Assembly: GCA_947396885.1 (NCBI GenBank)
Contig: OX377201.1
Coordinates: 3,329,879-3,393,878 of the forward strand
Reading direction: 5' to 3'
Length of the DNA stretch: 64,000 nucleotides
Source of the DNA: Heligmosomoides polygyrus polygyrus
Taxonomy: Eukaryota; Nematoda; Chromadorea; Rhabditida; Heligmosomidae
The translations under genes were made by a program, and so were the position numbers. The notes beneath the pieces were generated by a model. It made no database searches. It worked only from the letters and a program-made list of their open reading frames with translations, and had not been told where the DNA came from. Numbering within the stretch: the first letter of the stretch is position 1; the number at the start of each line of letters is the position of its first letter. Below, piece by piece: positions 20,046 through 30,007 of the stretch.

Positions 20046-20770
20046 GAAACTACCGTAACCCACCGTAGTCCACCGAAATTTTAAAAGCAAACCTTCTAAT
20101 ATAAGTGATAAGCTATCTAGCAAACTATAAGTGAAAACGATTATCATGGCCCATCCACCGTCCACGCTCACTCGCTTGGCTACCGTAACCCACCGTAATT
20201 GGTCGAGATTATAGAAGAGGATATCATATAAGTGATCAGCGTCTTAAAAAATCTCTCTAGGCGAGGATTGGATAAACTCGATGACCATGACACCAACCAC
20301 TCACTCACTCTTACTCACCCATACCTACCATAACCCACCGTAATCGACCGAAATTTCAAATACGGACCTCCTAATATAAGTGATAAGCGCCTTAGATAAC
20401 CTATCTAGCTGACAGTGATCGAAATTGATTATCATGACCCGTCCACACCCATTCCTCCGCCTACCGTAACTCACCGTAATCGGTCGAGATTTTAAAAAAG
20501 GATCTCATATAAGTGGTTAGCGTCTTAAAATAATCTCTTTAGGCGAGGATTGGGTAAAATCGATGACGCTGACACCACCACCTCTTCACTCACTCTTACC
20601 CAATCCTACCGTAACCCACCGTAATCGAGCGAAATCTTAAAAACGGACCGAGTGAGTGATCCGTGCCTTAAATCACCTCTTATGGCGAAATATGGGCGAA
20701 ATCTATGGCTATGACCATACCGCTCTCACTTCCTGCACTTGCCGTAATCTACCGTTATGAACCGAAAAGT
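20046..20770. repeat. satellite with two alternating unit types
   Basis: Units of about 130-147 bp begin with TACCGTAACCCACCGTAATC. Type A (near 20049, 20326, 20606) continues with AATATAAGTGATAAGC in the clear cases and AAATTGATTATCATG-like text. Type B (near 20179, 20461) continues with CATATAAGTG, then TCTAGGCGAGGATTGG and CACTCACTCTTACCC. The A-B-A-B-A order gives a higher-order period of about 280 bp. Confidence 0.7.
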
Positions 20771-20849
20771 GAGCTCTTTGCGACAACAGGAAGCGGAGAT
20801 TTGTCTGGGTAGAAAACGACGCTCCTCCAGCATCCTTTCCTAATCCCGA

Positions 20850-20990
20850 CATTCACCCAAAAAAGTTATGCTTACTTGTGGTGGTGTTCGAAAGACGAAA
20901 TTAATTACAGCTTTTTCCGACCTGATCAGACAGTCATATCAGAGTCTTACTGCTGTGATTGAGACCAAATGTATGAAACTTCGCCAACTT
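20850..20990 (+). pseudogene. mariner transposase scrap
   Basis: One frame reads WWCSKDEINYSFFRPDQTV, parallel to the SAAGAIHYKFLAPGQTVTAE block of mariner transposases, and the end can be read as MKLRQLQ in another frame. Only this ~110-bp block remains, joined directly to the RTE element. Confidence 0.5.
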
Positions 20991-22720
20991 CAAGACCAAG
21001 ATGACCGCTCTCCGACGTCCTGACGGAACCGTCACCTCTTCCAGAAGGACCATGGAGAAGGTCATCCACGACTTCTACTCCGATCTCTTCGATAGCCACG
21101 TCCACCTGCCCCCATGCCATCTTCCGCAGTATGGATACGTCGTTCCCTCTGTTCTCCCTTCCGAGATCCGACACGCCATCTCGTCGGTGAAGAAACGTAC
21201 AGCACCCGGCCCTGACAGGATCAGACCCGAACACCTGAAGAACCTCCCGCCAGCGCTCATCAACACCTTGGCGCGGCTCTTCACACGATACCTGTGGGAG
21301 TGCAAGGTTCCATCTTAGTGGAAGACCAGCATGACCGTCTTGCTGTACAAGAAGGGAAACGTGCACGACATTGGCAACTATCGCCCGATCTGCCTGTTGT
21401 CCGTAGTCTACAAGCTGTTCACTCGAGTCATCCTGAATAGGATTAGTAGAACGCTGGACGAAGGACAGCCATGCGAACAAGCAGGATTTCGGAGAGGATT
21501 CTGCACGATCGACCACATACACACCATTACGAAGCTCATCGAAGTGTCGCGAGAGTACAAGCTGCCGCTGTGCGTTACGTTCATCGACCTGAAGAAGGCA
21601 TTCGACTCTGTCGAAACTGAAGCGGTCATCGAAGCCCTGCTCACTCAGGGCGTTCCTACTCAGTACATCAGAGTCCTTCGAGAGCTGTACAGTGGATTCA
21701 CGACCAAGATCTCTCCATTCTACAACAACGTCGTCATCGACGTAAGGAGCGGGGTTCGGCAAGGGGATACCATATCCCCGAAGCTCTTCAGCGCCACCCT
21801 CGAAAATATCATGCGCGAACTAGAATGGGAAGACATGGGAGTGAAGGTCGACGGCCAGCAGCTGCACCATATTCGTTTCGCTGACGACATCGTGCTCATA
21901 ACACCAAGCATAAGCCAGGCAGAGCGAATGCTGGCCGACTTCGATCGTGCATGTGGGTACGTTGGACTGCAGCTTAATCTTACGAAGACGAGTTCATGAG
22001 GAACGGACAAGTTTCTGGTGCCCCATTCTCGCTCAGCGGAACGAACATCTCCGAATGCTCCAGCTACGTGTATCTGGGTCGCGAAGTCAATATGGCCAAC
22101 GACCTAGCGCCGGAGCTGAGCAGGAGGAAACGAGCGGCTTGGGGAGCTTTCAAGAGCGTCGAAGAAGTCGCGAAGAAGACGAAGAACGTCCGACTCCGTG
22201 CCCGCCTATTCGACTCTACCGTTCTTCCTGCCCTAAGATACGCCTCAGAGACCTGGGCTATACGAAAGCAGGATGAACACGCGATCAGCGTCGCGCAGCG
22301 TGGAATCGAGAGGACGATGCTCGGAGTGACACCACTCACGCAAGTGAGAGAAGGCCTCCGGAGTTCCGAGCTTCACCGACGTTCGAAGATCAGAGACGCT
22401 GTCGCATGGGCCAAGTCGTCGAAAATTAGGTGGGCCGGCCACGTAATGCGCTTCGCAGACACCCGCTGGACGAGAGCCATCATCGACTGGATTCCGCGGG
22501 ATGTCAAAAGAACACCAGGACGCCCACCAACGCGTTGGTTGGACATCTTCGTTAAAGCCCTGAACGACCGATATAACGCTCTTCGTGTCCCTCTAGTGAG
22601 GAGGATCCATTGGACCACTCTGGCACGCGACGGGGAGAATGGAGACGCTGCTGGCGCCCGCTCGAGCAAGTCGATGATCAACGGGACGACAGGTGATACA
22701 GGTGATACTGAGATAGACTA
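20991..22720 (+). pseudogene. RTE-type LINE reverse transcriptase, broken
   Basis: RNA-directed DNA polymerase of an RTE-like non-LTR retrotransposon. Blocks in order: TAPGPDRIRPEHLK, NYRPICLLSVVYKLFTRVI, QAGFRRGFCTIDHI, motif A FIDLKKAFDSVE, GVRQGDTISPKLF, catalytic FADD (near 21880), then the long C-terminal region ending in GRPPTRW and RIHWTTLARD. An in-frame TAG at 21316-21318 and a frameshift near 21990 break it. The endonuclease half is missing. It ends in GACAGGTGATACAGGTGATA, a short-repeat tail seen in the other RTE pieces here. Confidence 0.85.
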
Positions 22721-22894
22721 CTGGGAGTCAGTTTTTGCGCATCTGGATATAACTCGCCTAAAGTCAAGTATATGAAAAACCAAGGTTTGAGCTCAGCAGC
22801 TCGAGCTCTATCGTTTGGTATACATATTTCATATGGAGCCATGAAAATACTCGAAATGGGAAACATGTTTAATTACCCAAGCGAAGGCCGACCA

Positions 22895-23199
22895 ATGGAC
22901 TTGAGAAACATGAACGATGCGGCCAAGGTCGACCTCTGTCGAAAGTACTTCATCGTCGGTTTGTTTGGTCTACCGTTGGTGTGGCTTAGGAACACATCCT
23001 GGTTCTTTGGTAGAGGCTTTCTTCGACCGCAATCACCGGCCACCAATACCAATCGGAAGTATGTCACGCTGAGTGCCAAGGAGCGATCTTCTGGTTAATA
23101 GTAATATGTGTTTGGGAGACCATCTTCCAGTCGTACCGTTCGAGAAGTGTCGCATGGGCAGACTATTTGACATTCATCTTCACAGTCGGAAGGGTATAG
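22895..23199 (+). pseudogene. pen-2: PEN-2 (presenilin enhancer 2) homologue, single 1-bp frameshift
   Basis: PEN-2 is the smallest subunit of gamma-secretase, the membrane protease that cleaves Notch and APP. The frame from ATG 22895 reads MDLRNMNDAAKVDLCRKYF, then LPLVWLRNTSWFF, NRKYV. One base is missing near 23078-23079, and the next frame continues GAIFWLIVICVWETIFQSYR, ADYLTFIFTVGRV and stop (23197-23199). Restoring one base gives 101 codons, exactly the usual PEN-2 length, including the conserved DYLSF-like C-terminal motif (DYLTF). There is no intron. WLRN in place of the usual WLVN is a further oddity. It could be a processed pseudogene or a real gene with a sequence error; I favour pseudogene but not strongly. 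Confidence 0.85.
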
Positions 23200-23740
23200 A
23201 CTGGCTGCGATCTCACCACAAATCGCCACAGCATCATTCATCCTTCTCAAAGTCCTTTTCTGCGATTCACTTGTAGGAGACCTTATTTCTCAGCTTAACG
23301 GCGAGGTGTTTCCTCACTAAATTGTTGTTTTTTCTTGTCCGGGTTTGTAACATAAAACATCATATACATATTAACATAATGCCTTTAAATAACATGTCGT
23401 GTTTGAGATTACGTTCATTTCTGTATTTCCTTTACGAGGGTCATCAGAAGCCGTAGAATATCTACAATTTCAACCAAAGTATTCTTTATTGATAAATTTT
23501 GTGGCTAGAAGCCGTAGAATGTTTACAATTTCAACCAAAGTATTGATAAATTTTGATAAATTTTGTGGCACTATGTTAGTTGTGCGTTACGGTCGGAATT
23601 CATCAAGATTAGAAGAGTTTGGATTTGAAAATTGAAGCCACGATCTTACAGAAGAATTTAGAAAAGGCATTTAGCCTAGGGCTCAATTTGACTTTCATTT
23701 CAAATACTTCTGTCGTATACTTCAGACCGAATCGAATAAT
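23200..23740. other. no gene; one short tandem duplication
   Basis: Near 23450-23570 the string AGCCGTAGAAT followed by TACAATTTCAACCAAAGTAT occurs twice, about 60 bp apart, with TTGATAAATTTTGTGG after each. Nothing else is recognised. Confidence 0.45.
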
Positions 23741-23744
23741 TTCG

Positions 23745-24010
23745 AACGAATATTCGAATAAATTCGAATATTCGAATGTTCATTATTCGAATATTCGGTG
23801 AGGCCTAAAATTCGAAAATATTCATTATTCGAATATTCGACGAGGCCCAAAATTCGAATATATTCATTATTCGAATATTCAACAAGGTCCAAAATTCGAA
23901 TATATTTATTATTCGAATATTCGACAAGGTCCAAAATTCGAATATATTCATTATTCGAATATTCGGTTTTTCGTGAAACCGAATATATTCAATTATTCGT
24001 TTATTCGAAA
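23745..24010. repeat. 42-bp tandem repeat of TTCGAATATTCG
   Basis: About five units carry GAGGCCCAAAATTCGAATAT and ATTCATTATTCGAATATTCG. The core TTCGAATATTCGAA is nearly palindromic, so both strands read alike. Confidence 0.75.
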
Positions 24011-24027
24011 AATTTTTGGAAGGACAC

Positions 24028-24235
24028 AAGTATAACACCGGGACGCCCACCAACGCGTTGGTCGGACTTCTCCGTGAAAGCCCTGAACGACGGCTGTGAT
24101 GCCCTTCGTGTCTCTCGAGCGAAGAGAACCTATTGAAGCACTCTGGCACGCGACAGAGACGAATGGAGACGCTGCTGGCGCCCGCTCGAGCAAGTCGATG
24201 ATCATCGGGACGACAGGTGATACAGGTGATGCAGT
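24028..24235 (+). mobile_element. RTE LINE 3' end fragment
   Basis: It begins at ACACCGGGACGCCCACCAAC and matches the last 190 bp of the RTE copy at 20991-22720. It ends GACAGGTGATACAGGTGATG. Confidence 0.75.
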
Positions 24236-24420
24236 CTGAAGTAAGCGGTCCATTTCGGCGATTAATTTTGCGATAGGATAACACTTTCGCGGAATATCGT
24301 GGAGGCAACTTAAACGCGTAATCGATCTACATAATGAATTTATCCTTCCTGGACAAGCCTGGTACCAAGTCACGAACTTTAGGGGATAGAAGCCCGAACG
24401 GAAAGTCTAAATAAAGAATC

Positions 24421-24528
24421 AGGGCCCGGATTCATCAATGACTTACAGGCCAGTAACAATGAAACCTAACGCGAAACAGCCACGTAATGCGATTTACCAC
24501 CGGCGCGGCATCCTTCACCGCGACATTT

Positions 24529-24559
<31 letters not shown>

Positions 24560-24562
24560 TAC
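24421..24562. repeat. half-MITE and (TTTA)n microsatellite
   Basis: GGGCCCGGATTCATCAATGA near 24422 resembles the ends of the palindromic MITE at 34582-34732. A TTTA run occupies about 24528-24560. Confidence 0.4.
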
Positions 24563-25905
24563 GTCAAATAGACGTGCACAAAACGCCAGAAAACAAGATC
24601 GAAACATGCCATGCAATGAAGAAAAAAAGACAAAACTAAAACAACGAGAACGACAAATCACCCGGCAGTTGCAACCCTTTGGCAACCAATTTTGAACTAG
24701 GAGAACAAGTGGCACAACTTGCAGCTGAACCGGAAGAAAAGAGCATGCCCCTCTAAATGTGTGAATATGTCGCTTACTCTTGTTCAGGTTCACACCAAGG
24801 CTATCTGTCCACATCAGCCAGCTATTATTAATTTAATTAATTAAATTTAAATTTAATTATTTATTTAAGTTTGTAGATTGCTGGTTCAAATCAATCAGAT
24901 AAACCATCCTTTACGGGCAGCGTGCATGTCGGCGAAGACCAACGAAGAGCATGTCCCGTAGACAGTCCTATAGAAGAGGCTTTCAATAGTATGGGAAGAA
25001 TTCCAAGCGGACTGAAGAATATATTGGAACATGGCACCTGTGGCCCTATGGAACGCCTTACGCAAATTACCTAGCACGTAAGTTCAAAACACATTGTGAG
25101 CCTAGAAGATTCAGCAACGCCAGGTATACACTGCCGTAGGAAATGTACTGAAAAAGGATGATTTAACTCCATAAGGAAACTAATATATTACTATATTGCC
25201 ATACAATAGATAACAGAACTTCGACACAAGCGTACGCTGGCTGTACCATGGGACTGGTAACTAGGACAGGTAGCCAAGAAAAAAAAAAGATGGAGCAAAT
25301 AGGTGCGCTAGATAAGAGGAAATAATAGCTCTAGTGAACATGCTCAGTCCTAGAAGCCCAGTGCAATAGGACATTTTGTGAAGCACAACTGCCGGTAGGT
25401 TTTTGGTGAGGACCCTGTTAGGGTTAGGTTAATCTGTAGCAGCGAGTTACCACCGATTCTTTCTTTGACGAATCCTTGCCCAGATGCTAGCGATTTCAAG
25501 ATAATAGCAGATTAGAGCTGATCAACTCGTTTAAGAAGAACAACAACAGACTTCGTACATTTTAGGAACTCGTAAATATTTATGCAACGCACAAATAATC
25601 ATAGTAATCATTTGGAGTAACCCGTATAAATCTAATATTGACAACGGAATGATTTGACAAGAATTCTGACAGTACCGATTCGTGACCCGTATACAGTACA
25701 TGATATGGCAAAGAGCAGATTGTAACGGTACACACGGCCACAAGGATGAAATTGAAGGGCGGTGGCACCAGTGCCTCGTCAACGAAGAAGAGAGAGAACT
25801 GCGTAGGACGGGATCTACACGTCAGTCGCCTGAAGCGTGGCACTATTGATCGCCTGCTCCGTCTAATCGATACTGATGGCTCTCAAAAATCCCGCCACCC
25901 AGCGA
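24563..25905. other. no recognisable gene or repeat
   Basis: It contains an AT-rich TTAATTTAATTAATT patch near 24826-24868. Reading frames on both strands are short. No family motif was found in over 1.3 kb. Confidence 0.4.
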
Positions 25906-25909
25906 CTAA

Positions 25910-26044
25910 GCCCTGGTTTATAGTTGCGCCGCTGCGCGGTGCGGCCCCATAGTCGGAATAGCTATCGATCGGGTGGCGCGAAAAATCGATGTCTATGACG
26001 ACCACCACGCCGCGCCGCGTGGCGTCGCAAGTGTAAACCAGGCC
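25910..26044. mobile_element. MITE, PIF/Harbinger-like group
   Basis: The ends GCCCTGGTTTATAGTTGCGC and CGCAAGTGTAAACCAGGCC are inverted. The interior has an ATCGAT palindrome. A related copy is at 28624-28760. The flank is TAA on the left and TAT on the right. Confidence 0.7.
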
Positions 26045-26064
26045 TATATCGACTAGTCCGTTTA

Positions 26065-26363
26065 GGCCTTTGCCATACCATCGCTCACCACGAGCGACGC
26101 TTAGGCCTCTGTTATACTCCCGCGGGAGCATCCGCGGAACGTCCGCGGACCAATTGTGCACGGCGGAGGCGGGCGTGGCGAGGCGCGGCGATTGGCTAGG
26201 TGAGGAGTTTCGGCGCGATTCCCGCCCTTCCGCGGATGCTCCCGCGGGAGTATAACAGGGGCCTTAATGATATGCTCCCATATCGATCGGGCGGCGCGAT
26301 GGAATCGATATGGGTCCACATCATTAGGCGTCGCTCGGGGTGAGCGATGGTATGACAAAGGCC
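26065..26363. mobile_element. MITE with TTA duplication, hosting another MITE
   Basis: Left GGCCTTTGCCATACCATCGC and right GCGATGGTATGACAAAGGCC are inverted. TTA flanks it at 26062-26064 and 26364-26366. TTA/TAA duplication is the hallmark of PIF/Harbinger-type transposition. Without its guest it would be about 136 bp. Confidence 0.82.
26104..26263. mobile_element. MITE nested inside the preceding MITE
   Basis: The ends GGCCTCTGTTATACTCCCGC and GCGGGAGTATAACAGGGGCC are near-perfect inverted repeats, flanked by TTA at 26101-26103 and 26264-26266. A CCGCGG-rich extension makes arms of about 34 bp. It inserted after its host did. Confidence 0.85.
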
Positions 26364-26488
26364 TTATACTTCGACGCCGAGCGACGCGACGCCACGAGTT
26401 GCAGCGAAATTGATCGAGCGACGCGACAGATCAATTTGGCCACTATACATGCCGTCGCCTTGCCTGCCAACGGAAGTATAAACGAGCC
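26360..26488. mobile_element. MITE, PIF/Harbinger-like group, sharing its left end
   Basis: GGCCTTATACTTCGACGCC at the left and CGGAAGTATAAACGAGCC at the right are imperfect inverted ends, with TTA at 26489-26491. The left end overlaps the end of the preceding element, so one border is uncertain. Confidence 0.6.
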
Positions 26489-26491
26489 TTA

Positions 26492-26661
26492 GGAGCCTGT
26501 TCATACTTCGCGACAGGAGCGACGACAGAGGCGCGAGAGACACGGCGAAGGATACGCGTATTGATCTGTGCCGAGCCGTTGCCAGGGAAAAATCAATAGG
26601 TATGCTTTCCTTGCTCGCTCCTGTCGCTACCGTCTCTCCCGTCGCTTAGTATGAACAGGCA
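26492..26661. mobile_element. MITE with TTA duplication
   Basis: GGAGCCTGTTCATACTTCGC at the left is matched by TTAGTATGAACAGGC at the right. TTA lies at 26489-26491 and 26662-26664. The same ends occur at 30098-30829. Confidence 0.8.
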
Positions 26662-26664
26662 TTA

Positions 26665-27319
26665 AGTGGAAGGTGTCTGCGAGTGGTGTAAAGTTAAGTG
26701 GCCTGCTCCTGGTTTATAAAATGAAGCGTGTAATTTTGCCGGTTAAGTAGAACCTCCTTCATTTAGTCGCAGGATATACCTCACACTATAAATAGTGTGT
26801 TACCCAAACCATGGACCATGTTAGGATGTCCTTCGATCGGTAAAATTTCACCAAGAGGACAGACCTTAGTAACCCTGAAGGATTGGGGACCTCTACTAAA
26901 CGCCCTGTGAATCACGCGCTCCGCCCTAATCCGGAAAAATGGACGCATTCTTTGCAGCCACAGAACTACTGGGAGATACTGCTCCTCATTCAAGAGGAGT
27001 ACGGTATCACCCTGGGGTCATTCCCCGACTTTCAGAAATGTCCCAAAGCCGAAGATGCCACATCTCCACAGTCAACAGATGGCGATAGTGCTGTGTCTCT
27101 TCGAGTAGCTTCCGGACAGCAGCGGCGAGCTGGGCTGGTCCTTCTCGTGAACGCTGAGCAGCAGTGAAATCCACGGGTTCTCGAGTCTCTCACTTCGCCG
27201 TCGCGGTGTTTGTTCGAACTTCTGAAACATAGGATAACGTCAGAATTGCTACAGGAGGAAGTATGAGGTTTAATTTAAAGTTCAGCTCAAGGTAAGAGAA
27301 GTTATAGCAACGTTTCGGT
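26665..27319. other. no recognisable feature
   Basis: The plus frame 26883-27167 has no family motif. Nothing repeats elsewhere in the window. Confidence 0.35.
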
Positions 27320-27460
27320 ACTTGCCGCTAATGTGGCCTACATCTTTAAGGATCGACGCATTGGACCAATAGGGGCCATATCGAATGGAAGCGCCGCCCG
27401 AAGGAGCTGTGATGGCTGGCGCGTTGTCGCATCCCCGTGTAGGCCTTATTATCGACTAGT
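27320..27460. mobile_element. MITE (ACTAGTCGTTAATG family)
   Basis: ACTTGCCGCTAATGTGGCCT at the left, GTAGGCCTTATTATCGACTAGT at the right. GGT and ACC continue the symmetry on both sides. Confidence 0.75.
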
Positions 27461-27599
27461 ACCTCCTCCCCCCGCATTACACAGAGGTCTGGTCACTACT
27501 TTACCATCACAGCTATACTTTTGAGGCTCCTCTTTTACCTCTAAATGTCTTAGGATGTACTAGTTTACTGTAGGCTATGCGACACATGATTAACGCTCA

Positions 27600-27870
27600 T
27601 CTTCGTAGGCAACGCCCAGGTTGCGAAACCAATGTGGTCAATGACCTAGCACCTAAAAAGGGAAGAAAAAGCAAAAACGATCTGCTTTCTAGAGTGTCGA
27701 ATGGCTGGAGAAAGAGACAAAGAACGTTTTTATTTGATTGGTGGTCGACTGAGGGTCAGAAGCGCTGTCGTTTAGTCCATGTCGTCGAAAATTGGGTGGG
27801 CCTGTCACCAAGCGCATCTCGTCGACATTGGCTGGAATCAGACTCCATGTCATGTCATAAGTATGCGCTG
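27600..27870 (+). mobile_element. strongly decayed RTE LINE fragment
   Basis: It keeps GTCAATGACCTAGCACC, AAGAGACAAAGAACGT, then CGTCGAAAATTGGGTGGGCC in the order of the RTE 3' half, with many indels. Confidence 0.5.
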
Positions 27871-28072
27871 CAACACGCTTAGCTAGTACTCTCCAGAAAC
27901 CTCCGGACCCCGTTGAGCTAGGGGTAGATAGTGGGTCATTCTGGCACACATCAAGGATGAATCGATATCACGATAGGTGGCATAGGTGTGGCCTGGCGCT
28001 TGTCGCTTTTACGAATAAATGCAGTCCTGTTGCTTGATGAGAGTCACCACAGGCTGGGCGCTACATGTCGCG

Positions 28073-28258
28073 AATGTGGCCAGCATTAGGTCGTGTGAAA
28101 GCACCAGTCAATCAGGTTGCCGTTGGAACGGGCATGCCAAACAGAGAGTACGCGTACGGTTAGTACCCGGATTCGCTGGCGAGTGCTCGGTCGATGCGCT
28201 GAGTGCTAATGATTGGCTGGCGCTTCCATCCCCTAAAGCTGCCCACATTCGCGACATG
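28073..28258. mobile_element. MITE (CGCGAATG subfamily)
   Basis: ACATGTCGCGAATGTGGCCA at the left and TGCCCACATTCGCGACATG at the right are inverted. They are related to the ACTAGTCGTTAATG family by length, interior CCAAT boxes and end layout. Confidence 0.78.
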
Positions 28259-28623
28259 GATCGGCTGGATTTATACTTCAGTTGCCAGAAGTCGCTTCCC
28301 TGTGTAACTAATATAATCGATTAGGCGGGGCAGGTGATCGATGGCGTCGGTAGCTTTCAAACGGCGCGCCACCGGCGACTAAACGACTTTAAATCCAGCC
28401 AAAGCGACTGGATACCGCTGCGTCGCCAGAACACATCGCTTGAACTTTATAGTGAAGAGTCCTACACTAGAGAAAGGACCCACATGGTGCCTCTTAAGCG
28501 GAGAACCGCTACTGGGCTACTTTGGCACGCTATAGGTAGGGTCGAGCAACGATTTGGCGACGCCCGCAAGAGCACTTTGATTATAGGCTGAGATTCAGTG
28601 GTAATAAGACAATAACCAGTGCA

Positions 28624-28760
28624 AGCCCTGGGTTATAGGTGCGCTGCTGCGCTGCCCGGTCCCATAGTCGGAATAGATATCGATCGGACGGCGCGAAAAA
28701 TCGATATCTCTGGCGATCGTGGTGCCGCACCGCGTGGCGGCGCAAGTATAAACTGGGGTT
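28624..28760. mobile_element. MITE, second copy of the 25910 type
   Basis: It shares with 25910-26044 the strings CCCATAGTCGGAATAG, TATCGATCGG, GGCGCGAAAAATCGAT and the CGCAAGTATAAAC end. Confidence 0.7.
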
Positions 28761-28912
28761 AAAATACTTCAGCTAGAATGGCTTGAGTTGGAAACCTGTT
28801 TGAAGCTTCTCCTCTAACATACACACATCTTATAAAAAATCTGCATAGATTTTTTGTTGTTGTTGAAGGCTTCTACCGGAATTTGGAGCACAAAATGTCG
28901 CTGATGGCGTAG

Positions 28913-29142
28913 CTACACCAAGAATAGGATTTTGAAGAACGTCTTCTGAGTAGAAAACAACTGCCAAAGCCTGACCGTCTTCTCCTGGACCTCGCCGAAG
29001 ACCATCAGCGAGAACTGCTGTCGAATCTCCGAGCTCGACAAGAAGTGCGCCGGACATCGAATCGCATTGCCGAAGACGGTCAGAACGGACGCGAAGTCGG
29101 CGGCCAGACGGAAGAAGTCCGGATGGTGCACGTGTAGGAAAT
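28913..29142 (-). CDS. GPCR exon 7 (TM7, C-terminal tail)
   Basis: Acceptor GTCTCTTCAG after an intron of only 58 bp. It reads FLHVHHPDFFRLAADF, ASVLTVFGNAIRCPAHFL and SSSEIRQQFSLMVFG, matching TM7 and helix 8. I end it at the TAG at 28915-28913. The last 20 or so codons could instead be replaced by a further exon, since GTCAGG and CAG sites exist nearby. Confidence 0.75.
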
Positions 29143-29200
29143 CTGAAGAGACGTCTTCGGAAGACTCTGAAGACGTGCATCACATGGTCGGCGAACTTAC

Positions 29201-29366
29201 CTGCATCGAAATACTCGGTGATGGTCAGGTAGACGTTGAGCAGGTTCGAGATCAGATACGCCGATATGATCACGATGAGTGTGTTGGTGGCCGAGCGCAG
29301 GTTCCTCCGACGGATCTTCATCACATCGTGGCCCATGGTGAGTTCGGTGATCAGCGATCGCAGTTG
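29201..29366 (-). CDS. GPCR exon 6 (third intracellular loop, TM6)
   Basis: Acceptor TGTCTACTTCAG, donor GTAAGTTC. It begins QLRSLITELTMGHDVMKIRR, then RSATNTLIVIISAYLISNLL and NVYLTITEYFDA. TM6 lacks the CWxP motif of vertebrate class A receptors, as is common in nematode peptide receptors. Confidence 0.85.
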
Positions 29367-29409
29367 CTGAAGTAGACAGAGATTCGTGTTCAGCAAGGAT
29401 AAAACTCGA

Positions 29410-29490
29410 CGTTCATCAATTCCTTTGTGGAATGCGCCATGCGTTCAACTTCTATTGGATGTCTTAGAAGCAGGGTGAACGCATAGTGGC
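29410..29490 (-). repeat. SINE fragment in GPCR intron 5
   Basis: TTCCTTTGTGGAATGCGCCA and GCGTTCAACTTCTATTGGAT match the SINE 3' region in reverse. Confidence 0.45.
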
Positions 29491-29579
29491 CTTCAACGGC
29501 GATTACAAAGGTCAAATACGAGATGTAAGCAACTGCATGGCCCACTCTCGATATTGAACCCATAATCTGCATGTTCTTT

Positions 29580-29720
29580 TTGAAATTTCTGTGCTAAAAT
29601 ATAGTAATAGTATATAAAAATAAAATAGAATAATATTATAAAATAATATATAAAATATAGTAATAATATACAAAAATAAAAACAATGAATAATAAGTAAA
29701 GTAAAAATATAGTCCTACCA
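29580..29720. repeat. AT-rich ATATAGTAATA repeat
   Basis: A low-complexity stretch with AAAATATAGTAATA repeated three times between 29590 and 29680. Confidence 0.5.
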
Positions 29721-29773
29721 TTGCTTAAATAAGCAACAATGTGAGGAGAATTGTCAGGAAAGGCTACAGTAGT

Positions 29774-29969
29774 ACTGGTCGCTAATGTGGCCTGCATGGG
29801 GGGCAAAGAATGAAGACGCACCTGAGCAATCAGGCAGCATTGAATGAATGGCTGTGCCACTTAGTGGGTGGCGCTGTAAATGGCTGGCGAATGTTCGCTT
29901 TGTCATTTGATTCGTTGTGATTGGATGGCTCATGACCTCATCCCCACGTAGGTCACATTAACGACTAGT
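29774..29969. mobile_element. MITE (ACTAGTCGTTAATG family)
   Basis: ACTGGTCGCTAATGTGGCCT at the left, GTAGGTCACATTAACGACTAGT at the right. The interior contains CAATCAGGCAGCATTGAATG. Confidence 0.82.
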
Positions 29970-30007
29970 ACCTTTTCATTCACGGTTCACACAAGTGAGA
30001 GAAGGCC

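Noticed and set aside
20947..21762. 271-codon minus-strand frame
   Set aside because: Shadow of the RTE reverse-transcriptase frame on the other strand; the plus strand has all RT motifs in order.
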